Source: CAZMVY01 sp964653435
GTDB lineage: Bacteria; Planctomycetota; Phycisphaerae; UBA1845; PWPN01
NCBI GenBank assembly: GCA_964653435.1
Contig: CAZZFA010000009.1
Coordinates: 1-64,000 of the forward strand
Direction of reading: 5' to 3'
DNA: 64,000 nucleotides
Below, one piece after another: positions 9,951 through 17,113 of the stretch. The notes below the pieces were generated by a model. That model saw nothing but the letters and a program-made list of their open reading frames with translations. It made no database searches and was not told the DNA's origin. Within the stretch, counting starts at the first letter, position 1; each line of letters opens with the position of its first letter. Position numbers and translations under genes: made by a program.

Positions 9951-10919
9951 GTGAAAGCCCCGTGGATTACATATCGGCCGGAGCTGAAGGTACTGGACTG
10001 CACCATCCGCGACGGCGGGCTGATCAACGATCACATGTTCGAGGACGGCTTCGTCAAGGCGGTCTATGACACCTGCGTCGCCGCCGGCGTCGACTACATG
10101 GAAATCGGGTACAAGGCGTCCAAGCGGATCTTCGCCCGCTCGAAGTTCGGGGCGTGGAAGTTCTGCGATGAGGACGACCTCCGCCGGATCGTCGGCGAGA
10201 ACAAGACGTCGCTGAAGCTCGCCGCCATGGCGGACGCCGAGAAGACCGATTACCGCGAGGATATCCTCCCGAAGAATCAGAGCGTCCTCGACGTCATTCG
10301 CGTTGCCACCTATGTGAACCAGATTCCCACCGCCGTCGACATGATCAAGGATGCCGCCGACAAGGGTTACGAGGTCACCTGCAATTTGATGGCCGTTTCC
10401 GTCGTGCAGGAGCCCGAACTCGATCAGGCCCTCGATGTGCTGCGCGAGACTCCCGCCAGCACGATCGTCGTGGTGGACAGCTTCGGCGCCCTGTATGCCG
10501 AGCAGATCGAGATCCTCGTCAAGAAGTATCTCAAGGCTCTCGAGGGTACGGGCAAACAGGTCGGTATCCATGCGCACAACAACCAGCAGCTCGCCTTCGC
10601 GAACACGATCGAGGCGATCATCCACGGCGCGAACCGGGTTGATGCCACCATGGCCGGCCTCGGTCGTGGCGCAGGCAACTGCCCGATGGAACTGCTCTTC
10701 GGTTTCCTGCGCAACCCCAAGTTCGATCTTCGTCCGATTCTGCGGCTCCTTCAGGACCATTTCGTCGCGCTGCGCGAGAAGGTCGAGTGGGGCCCCCTCG
10801 TGCCGTACAACATCACCGGTCAGCTCAACCAGCATCCGCGGGCGGCAATGAAGCTTCGTGCCGGCCCGGACAAGGACAAGTACGTCGAGTTCTACGACAG
10901 TTGTGTGGAAGAGGAATAG
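9951..10919 (+). CDS. DRE-TIM metallolyase (aldolase catalytic domain protein)
   Basis: 322-residue TIM-barrel enzyme of the HMGL-like superfamily, which includes 4-hydroxy-2-oxovalerate aldolase, homocitrate synthase and HMG-CoA lyase. Visible landmarks are LDCTIRDGG (residues 15-23, carrying the metal-binding Asp and the Arg of the RDG motif), H207-A-H209-N as second metal site, and the following GLGRGAGN loop. The substrate cannot be read from sequence. The GTG at 9951 was chosen as start because GGGAGG lies nine bases upstream; an in-frame GTG at 9927 has no such site. It is followed by a possible small gene and the divergent chorismate-synthase homologue, suggesting a shared pathway. Confidence 0.8.
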   Translation: MKAPWITYRPELKVLDCTIRDGGLINDHMFEDGFVKAVYDTCVAAGVDYMEIGYKASKRIFARSKFGAWKFCDEDDLRRIVGENKTSLKLAAMADAEKTDYREDILPKNQSVLDVIRVATYVNQIPTAVDMIKDAADKGYEVTCNLMAVSVVQEPELDQALDVLRETPASTIVVVDSFGALYAEQIEILVKKYLKALEGTGKQVGIHAHNNQQLAFANTIEAIIHGANRVDATMAGLGRGAGNCPMELLFGFLRNPKFDLRPILRLLQDHFVALREKVEWGPLVPYNITGQLNQHPRAAMKLRAGPDKDKYVEFYDSCVEEE

Positions 10920-10920
10920 C

Positions 10921-11166
10921 GTGGAAGTGGAAGGGAGCGGCAAAGCGAGCAGGCAACGAAGCCATGAGGGGGCGGGCCCGCCTGCGGTTCCGCGCAGGGG
11001 CATCATCTCCGTTGTGCGGTGCGCGGTGGAGAATCGCGACGGAAACGTGCATGGGATCGGCCGCGCGGAATGCGCGAGGGCGTTCGTGGTCGAGCGCGAG
11101 TCGGAATCGGAAGTGGTCCTGCACGGTCCGGGGGAGGCCTGCGGCTTGCGGCATTCCATGCGGTGA
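10921..11166 (+). CDS. Candidate small protein between aldolase and aroC-like genes
   Basis: An 81-codon frame begins with GTG one base after the aldolase stop. It reads as a protein with a strand-rich middle part (RGIISVVRCAVENRDGNVHGIG) and codon third positions that are mostly G or C like the neighbours. I do not recognise a family and no ribosome site is apparent other than purines inside the aldolase end. It may equally be noncoding. If real, it would be a third member of the aldolase/chorismate-synthase-like operon. Confidence 0.3.
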   Translation: MEVEGSGKASRQRSHEGAGPPAVPRRGIISVVRCAVENRDGNVHGIGRAECARAFVVERESESEVVLHGPGEACGLRHSMR

Positions 11167-11250
11167 CAGCACCGGGCGGCGCCGCGAGCCATGCTTTCGC
11201 GTCGTCCTTTCGTCGCGTCGCGGCTTTCTGGCTGTTTGGAGAATGTACGA

Positions 11251-12579
11251 ATGACCGGCTGCCATTTCGGACGAATCTTTCAGGTCACGGTCTCCGGCGG
11301 GTCCTACCAGGACGGGCTGACGGCCACGCTCCAGGGCGTGCCCCCGGGGCTGCTTCTGACCGAGCAGGAGGTGTACGGTGATCTGCTCCTGCGCAAGCCT
11401 GGGGCGGACGAACTGTCGTCGCCGCGCAAGGAGCCGGATCTCCCGATCATTTACACCGGCCTGAACGCCGCCGACACGATCGAGAACGCCGGCAACCGGA
11501 ACCACACCAACGGCACGCCGCTGACGATTCTCATCCCGAATCTGGATCGCCACTTCATTCATGTGAAGCAGTATCAGGACACGAATCGCACGCCGCGTCC
11601 CGGCCACGCCTCCTACGCCTCGTTCATCAAGTACGGCCCGGATGATGACGCCATCGGGGCAGGGTTCTTCAGCGGTCGTTACACCGCGCCGATCGTGGCG
11701 GCCGGCCACGTGGCGAAACGGGTTTTGCAGGCCTGCGGCATCCGTGTGTTCGCGTTCATCCGCGAGATGGCCGGTGTTCGCGCCGGCGAGGTGGATCATG
11801 CCGCGGCCCTGGAGTCCGTCGAGTCGTTCAAGCGGATGCGCCGCGACCTGGATCCGTTTTACCAGGAGGTCTACGTTAAGGGTCGCATCACGCCGGAGAT
11901 GCGCTTCCTCGAAAAGACACGGGTCTTCGCGGAGATCGAAAACGAGATCGACGCGATCCGAAGCCGCGCCCCGCGCCTGATCTCCGGACAGGTCGAGGAG
12001 AAGTACGGCGTGCATCCCGTGGTGAACTGCCCTGATCGCGAGGCCGCTCAGGCGATGCTGGAGGCCTGCAACCGCATCACTCGTACCGGCGATTCCTCGG
12101 GCGGCGTGGTGGAGGTCGTGGCGACCGGCGTGCCGACGGGTCTCGGCGAGCCCGTCTTCGCCAAGCTCGATGCCGAACTGGGCCGCATGCTCGGCATCGG
12201 CGCGGTCAAGGGCGTCGAGGTCGGCGCGGGCTTCGCCGTGAAGGACATGACCGGCAGCCAGGACAACGATCCGATGCGCGCGGTAGACGGCAAGGTCGTC
12301 TTCGAGACGAATAACGCCGGCGGCATTACCGGCGGCCTGGCGACGGGCCAGCCGATCATCGTGCGGCTCGCCGTCAAGCCCACGCCGACAATCGATAAGC
12401 CCCAGCGCACGATCGACAAGTACACGCTGGAGAACAGGGAACTCGCCGCGATTACCCGGCGGGATCCGACGATCGTCGCGAGGATCTGGCCCGTGGCGGA
12501 GAGCTACATGGCGCTGATCCTCCTGGACAATCTTATCATTCACTACGGGTATCAGACTCTGCGGTCGAAGATCGCGTAG
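11251..12579 (+). CDS. Divergent chorismate synthase homologue
   Basis: 442 residues along the whole length of chorismate synthase, the FMN-dependent enzyme that makes chorismate from EPSP. Family landmarks present: GRIFQVT at the start, LLLTEQE, NGTPL-x-ILIPN (88-97), RPGHASY (116-122, keeping His119), NNAGGITGGLATGQP near residue 355 and a final RRDP. Two signatures are changed: the N-terminal G-E-S-H-G reads G-G-S-Y-Q (16-20), so the catalytic histidine is Tyr19, and the GGGRSSARET block reads GAGFFSGRYTAP (136-147). The late R-H-D-P motif is R-R-D-P. It may be an active lineage-specific variant or a paralogue with a new substrate. It follows the aldolase gene on the same strand. Confidence 0.8.
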   Translation: MTGCHFGRIFQVTVSGGSYQDGLTATLQGVPPGLLLTEQEVYGDLLLRKPGADELSSPRKEPDLPIIYTGLNAADTIENAGNRNHTNGTPLTILIPNLDRHFIHVKQYQDTNRTPRPGHASYASFIKYGPDDDAIGAGFFSGRYTAPIVAAGHVAKRVLQACGIRVFAFIREMAGVRAGEVDHAAALESVESFKRMRRDLDPFYQEVYVKGRITPEMRFLEKTRVFAEIENEIDAIRSRAPRLISGQVEEKYGVHPVVNCPDREAAQAMLEACNRITRTGDSSGGVVEVVATGVPTGLGEPVFAKLDAELGRMLGIGAVKGVEVGAGFAVKDMTGSQDNDPMRAVDGKVVFETNNAGGITGGLATGQPIIVRLAVKPTPTIDKPQRTIDKYTLENRELAAITRRDPTIVARIWPVAESYMALILLDNLIIHYGYQTLRSKIA

Positions 12580-12675
12580 GTTGCGTGCCGACGGAACCAG
12601 GTTCGGGTGCAGGCAGCCTGGCGCGCATGTCCTTGGCCCGTGCCGGTCGCGCCCGCGTTCCTGTGCGCCCTGTTC

Positions 12676-13014
12676 CTACGACTCCGGTTCGATCGTCACG
12701 GTCAGGCCGCAGCTTGCGAATTGCTCCACGTACAATTCGGCGCGTTCCTTGTGCGTGACGAGAAGCAGCGCGACCCCGCTGGTGTGCGCCTCCCACATCC
12801 GCATCGTCGCCTCTTCCTTCGTCAGAGGCGTCAGCTTGCGGATCACGCCGACCACGTAGCCCATCTCGTTGTGGTCGTCGTTGTGCAGGAGAACCCTGTA
12901 CCTTGGAAGTTCCTTCGGCGGCGTTTGTCGCGGCGCCTTTTTCGGCGGTGCCTTCGTGGCCGATCCTGCCCGGCCCGGGTTTTCCGAATCGGGTTTCTTC
13001 CCTTCGCTTCCCAT
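12676..13014 (-). CDS. clpS: ATP-dependent Clp protease adaptor ClpS
   Basis: 112 residues. A disordered Lys/Pro-rich N-terminus of about 35 residues precedes the ClpS core: YRVLLHNDDHNEMGYVV (carrying the N-end-rule pocket Asn-Asp pair), then the TKEEATMRMWEAHTSG helix with a conserved His, and the C-terminal strand LTVTIEPE. ClpS delivers N-degron substrates to ClpA/ClpC and modulates unfoldase activity. The start at 13014 is preceded by a recognisable promoter; an ATG at 13032 would add six residues. It stands alone between the aroC-like gene and the MscS gene. Confidence 0.93.
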   Translation of the reverse strand: MGSEGKKPDSENPGRAGSATKAPPKKAPRQTPPKELPRYRVLLHNDDHNEMGYVVGVIRKLTPLTKEEATMRMWEAHTSGVALLLVTHKERAELYVEQFASCGLTVTIEPES

Positions 13015-13086
13015 GGTCGTTCCTGCCTTCACGCGCCCTCTGTCGCCCCCGACACCCGACAGACGTTAGACGTTCGTGCCATCAGC

Positions 13087-13116
13087 AGTATAGTAAGCGG
13101 CGGCAACGGCCGCCAA
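13087..13116 (-). promoter_or_regulatory. Sigma70-type promoter of clpS
   Basis: On the minus strand TTGGCG (13116-13111) is followed after 18 bases by TATACT (13092-13087). Transcription would begin about 65 bases before the clpS start codon. Confidence 0.45.
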
Positions 13117-13259
13117 GTCCGCGCGGGGATCGCGGTTGCGCTTCTGCAACCGGCGGTACGGCCGGATGTTGCGCTCCCTCGCGTCGATCGCTGGCGGCCG
13201 CTTTCACAGGGCGAGCCGGGGCTTGCGCCTCGCCGCCCATCGCCTAAGCTCTAGGCTCT

Positions 13260-16200
13260 TTACCCCGCGGCGCCGGCCTCGCCCGGCCCATCACCTCCGC
13301 GGTTCGCGTCTCGGCCTGGTGGGGCGGACGGCCCTTCGCCCTGCTGCGCCGGGGAGGGTACGACGAGTTCGACGGGCAACGGTTTGCCGCGCGCCGTGGT
13401 CAGCGTGCGCTGCGGGAACGGGATTTCGATGCCATGCTCGCCAAAGACGCGAACGATCTCGTATCGGATCTCGGTCATGAATCTCCAGCGGTTCGATGAG
13501 TTATCGAACCATGCGACGATCTCGAAATGAAGGGCGTTCTCGCCGAAGTCGGTGAACCACACCTCGGGCGGCGGATAGGTGCGAACCAGGGGATGCCGAC
13601 GCGCCAGGTCGAGCAGCAGCCGCCGGACCAGGTGAACGTCGGAGCCGTATGCCACGCCGACCTTCACGTGTCCCCGAAGGCTTTTCTCCTGCAGGGTCCA
13701 GTTGATGACGTCCTTCGTGATGAAATCACTGTTGGGAATCACCAGCTCCACGCCGTCCGGCGTCCGGATGCAGGTCGAGCGCATGCTGATGTTCGTCACC
13801 TCGCCCAGCTCGCCGTTGACCACGATGAGGTCGCCCACCCGCACGTGTCGCTCGAAGAGGATCATCAGGCCGCTGATGAAGTTCACGAACAGCGGTTGCA
13901 GCCCGAGCCCGACGCCCAACCCCAGGGTTCCGAGCACGACCGTTACGGCCCCGAGCGGTACCCGCATCGCGAAGAGCGCGAAATACAGGCCGAGCAGGAC
14001 CAGGAAGTAGTGAAGCATGGTTTTGATGGCCGCCTGAGCACCGCGATCGAGCCCGGTGTAGACAGGATAGACGCGCGTGTTCAGCACGGATCGCAGGCCG
14101 CGTGAGACCCACCACGCCGCGACGATGGCCAGTACGGCGCCAAGTACGCTGGCCACCGTGATCGCCGCACGACCGGTGACCGGATCGGGGCCGATGAGTT
14201 CGTAGTAGAGGACCGACCGGATCTCGACCGTCGTGATCCCCCAGTACCCGAACGTCAGTACGGCCGCACCGAGGGCCACGGCCCAACGGAGAATGGCAGC
14301 GGCGAGTTGAACCGTGACGCCCGGCGGTCTTGCGCCCGCGGGTTCCTTCGGTTGTGCGGCATCGGGCCAGGAGCCCGTCCGGGTCTCCGCACGTTGCGGG
14401 TCGCCGGGGCCTGTGGAGGCGGGCGTTTCGGGTTCCGGGTCGCTCCGCTTGGCGAGTGCCTGCCCATGGCGGAGGAGCAGATCAGTGAGATACCGGGCCG
14501 TCAGCAGCGCGACCAGCACGGTGGCGATGGTCTTGACGACCGCGGAGATCACGTAAGCGACGAGGACGGTGTAGCCGGCGATACCGGCGGCAAACAGCGC
14601 CGCCGCTCCGAGCCACAGCAGCGGGTAAAGCACCGACACGATTGCGAGCACGCCGCGATGGCGCACCTGCTCGGGACGCCCGACTACGCGTAGCACCATC
14701 TGTTTGCGGAACCCGAAGAGCAGCAGGATCAGCAGGGCCACGCTCTCGTACAGGGCCCACAGGTATCCGCGTGTGTAGGGGGCCAGTTCCAGCGTATGCA
14801 GGAGCAGCGGCGGCACCGCGAGGATCACCGTGGCGGTCCATAGCGCCATGCCCCATCGCCGGTAGTGCGCGGCGACGATGTTGCTGCATCGCAGGAGTCG
14901 CTGCCGGGGCTTGCCGGGAACAAAGAGGAGCCGGACGAACGCTTCGCTCAGAGCGAGGCCGATGAGCAGCATCAGCGCCGATCCGGCAAGCGCCCGGGCC
15001 GCCCCGTCGACCTCGAACGCGGGTACGAAGGCGAGGGCCGTCCCCGCCGTGAACACGAGCGGTGCCGTCCGTGCGGCGTACCGCGCCGCAAAGAGGTGGA
15101 GCCGGTCGGAGACCGCCATCTCGTGCTCACCTTCGCCCTCCTTGGACTCTGCCACTCGCGCTATCGTGGCCCGGATATACCGGACCGCGCGCCGGCGGAC
15201 CCAGACGCCCGCGCCGGCTCCGACCAGCACCGCGAGCCCGAACACCGTCCACTCCGCCGTGTCGATGGCTTCCACGGACGTGCGCAGCTCGCGCGCAACC
15301 TGTGTTCGCCGATCGCGCTCCCAGGGCGAACGCCATTCGTTTCGCGTCTCGCTCCAGCGATAGGACCACACCGAGCATTCCGGCACATACAGGTAGCGCC
15401 AGTAGAGCCGGCTGCGGTAGTCCTCCAGCCTGTATACGAACGAATCCGCCGCCGCGCTCGCTTCCTTGAGGCGGCCGACCAGCCGGCTGATGCCGAGCTG
15501 GAACTGCTGGGCCTGCTGGCTGAACTGCGACTGGGTCTCCAGCGCGTCCTGGCTTCGCTTTTCGGCCTGGGCATCTCCCGGATGGTGTATCGCGTGGGCC
15601 TCGAGCTGCCGGTTGAGCAGCGTCGTTTTCTCGCGCAGTTTTCGGTCGCACTCGTCGAGCTGGCTGGCGATGTCGCGCTGTTCGTCCACGGTCCGGTCAA
15701 GCAGGCGGCGGATGCGGGCGGCTCGCGCGCGCCAGGAGCGGATGGAATCCTGCACATCGAGATACATTTCCCGCACGTCCCGACTTGGGCGGCGGTCGAG
15801 CGATTCCATCAACAGGTCCCACGACGCCTGCTCCGTCGCGATTGCCTGCTTCGGGTCCAGCTCCGAGAACTCGACATACCGGTCGCGCAGGGTCTTCTCC
15901 CGCTTGCCGATCTCCTCGCGGCCCGTCACGGCGAGCAGTTTGATTTCCCAGTACGTACGCTCATAGGCCGGAACCGAATTCGGGTGGTGCGCGATGAAGT
16001 CCAGCTCCGCCTCGATCCGTTCGTGCTCGCCGCGCGAGCGGATCTGCTGGAGCATGTTCTTCCAGTCGGTGAGCTTGACCATCATCGCCCGGACCAGCGG
16101 CATCCGCCGCTCGTACCGGCTCTGAAGGATGGCATCGCGCTCCTGTGTGAGCCGGAGGATCTGCTCGTCGAACGCGGGCAGGCCGGCCTCGATCTCGGCG

Positions 16201-16928
16201 CGGCGGATTTCCTGCTCGATGCCCCGCTGTTCCGCCGGCGTGCGGGCGGTTTCGCGCAGTCCCGTCAGCCGTCCGATCGCGGTCTGGAAGTCCACCTGTG
16301 CCTTCTGTGTTCGGGCGGCGGCGTCCTGGAGCTGCTGCGGCGCCGTGGCAAGGGACTTCGCCCGTTCCGCCGCGATGGCCGTGCGCGTGCGGATGTCCGA
16401 CAGCCTGGCTTCGTACTCGGCCTGCACCTGCTTCAGCTCCTCCTCCGAGGCATACGGCGGGGGGTCGGCCAGCCTGGCCTCCAGGTCCCGGGTCCGTTGC
16501 TGGAGTGCGGCGAGTTCCCCGGCGAACGCCTCGATCTTCGCCGGGCTTTTCAGCTCCTCGAGCTGGCTGCGGAGGGCAATGAGTTGCTCGATCCGCCCGA
16601 GCAGTTTCTCCATCGCCATGTAGAGGGCCGTGGCGCTTTCCATCGCCACACTGGCGTCCGAGGGTTGCGAGGCGGGGGCGGATGCGGCGGGCCGCGTGCT
16701 GGTTGCCAGCCGGCCCAGCTCCGCGCGGACCTGTTCCCGCAGGGTCTTCAGTGCGTCGATCGTCTCCGGCGGCTCGATCGGCGTCGGCGCGGTTTCGGCG
16801 GTGGCAGCGGCGGCACGGGTGGTCGCGTCGGCCGGAAGGGGCGTCGGCAGGAGAAGTGCGAGAAGCACACCCCCCAGCAGCATTCCGAGGAGACGGCGCG
16901 GGAAGTCGTACCATCCGTGGCCGGTCAT
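13260..16928 (-). CDS. Large MscS-type mechanosensitive channel (MscK-like)
   Basis: 1222-residue predicted inner-membrane channel. A signal-like hydrophobic segment (about 10-33) is followed by a periplasmic coiled-coil region to about residue 540, rich in Glu/Arg/Gln heptads. Multiple membrane helices start near AEWTVFGLAVLVGAGAGVWV. The C-terminal third holds the MscS module: the pore helix TLGLGVGLGLQPLFVNFISG (about 995-1015), then the beta domain with VRVGDLIVVNGELGEV and the R-S-T-x-I-R-T-x-D/N-G pattern, ending in the IPFPQRTL motif. Such channels open under hypo-osmotic membrane tension. The architecture matches the giant MscK/KefA group. The last ~30 residues are Pro/Gly-rich. Confidence 0.88.
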   Translation of the reverse strand: MTGHGWYDFPRRLLGMLLGGVLLALLLPTPLPADATTRAAAATAETAPTPIEPPETIDALKTLREQVRAELGRLATSTRPAASAPASQPSDASVAMESATALYMAMEKLLGRIEQLIALRSQLEELKSPAKIEAFAGELAALQQRTRDLEARLADPPPYASEEELKQVQAEYEARLSDIRTRTAIAAERAKSLATAPQQLQDAAARTQKAQVDFQTAIGRLTGLRETARTPAEQRGIEQEIRRAEIEAGLPAFDEQILRLTQERDAILQSRYERRMPLVRAMMVKLTDWKNMLQQIRSRGEHERIEAELDFIAHHPNSVPAYERTYWEIKLLAVTGREEIGKREKTLRDRYVEFSELDPKQAIATEQASWDLLMESLDRRPSRDVREMYLDVQDSIRSWRARAARIRRLLDRTVDEQRDIASQLDECDRKLREKTTLLNRQLEAHAIHHPGDAQAEKRSQDALETQSQFSQQAQQFQLGISRLVGRLKEASAAADSFVYRLEDYRSRLYWRYLYVPECSVWSYRWSETRNEWRSPWERDRRTQVARELRTSVEAIDTAEWTVFGLAVLVGAGAGVWVRRRAVRYIRATIARVAESKEGEGEHEMAVSDRLHLFAARYAARTAPLVFTAGTALAFVPAFEVDGAARALAGSALMLLIGLALSEAFVRLLFVPGKPRQRLLRCSNIVAAHYRRWGMALWTATVILAVPPLLLHTLELAPYTRGYLWALYESVALLILLLFGFRKQMVLRVVGRPEQVRHRGVLAIVSVLYPLLWLGAAALFAAGIAGYTVLVAYVISAVVKTIATVLVALLTARYLTDLLLRHGQALAKRSDPEPETPASTGPGDPQRAETRTGSWPDAAQPKEPAGARPPGVTVQLAAAILRWAVALGAAVLTFGYWGITTVEIRSVLYYELIGPDPVTGRAAITVASVLGAVLAIVAAWWVSRGLRSVLNTRVYPVYTGLDRGAQAAIKTMLHYFLVLLGLYFALFAMRVPLGAVTVVLGTLGLGVGLGLQPLFVNFISGLMILFERHVRVGDLIVVNGELGEVTNISMRSTCIRTPDGVELVIPNSDFITKDVINWTLQEKSLRGHVKVGVAYGSDVHLVRRLLLDLARRHPLVRTYPPPEVWFTDFGENALHFEIVAWFDNSSNRWRFMTEIRYEIVRVFGEHGIEIPFPQRTLTTARGKPLPVELVVPSPAQQGEGPSAPPGRDANRGGDGPGEAGAAG

Positions 16929-17020
16929 AGGTCTCTACCTCCAGCAGGTGACCCGGTTGCGCCCCCAAGCGGCGCGCCGGGCCTCACGCTACGGCGCATT
17001 CATCGCGGTTTCAAGTTGGC

Positions 17021-17050
17021 TTGCCGAGCCATTGCGGCGGATGCTATGCT
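17021..17050 (+). promoter_or_regulatory. Candidate promoter of the PEP-synthase-like gene
   Basis: TTGCCG (17021-17026), an 18-base spacer and TATGCT (17045-17050), located about 60 bases upstream of the start at 17114. Confidence 0.35.
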
Positions 17051-17113
17051 GAGGATGCGGCTTTCGCTGGACGGCCACCGAAACGGATTACGACCCTCGG
17101 AGATGACCCGGCT

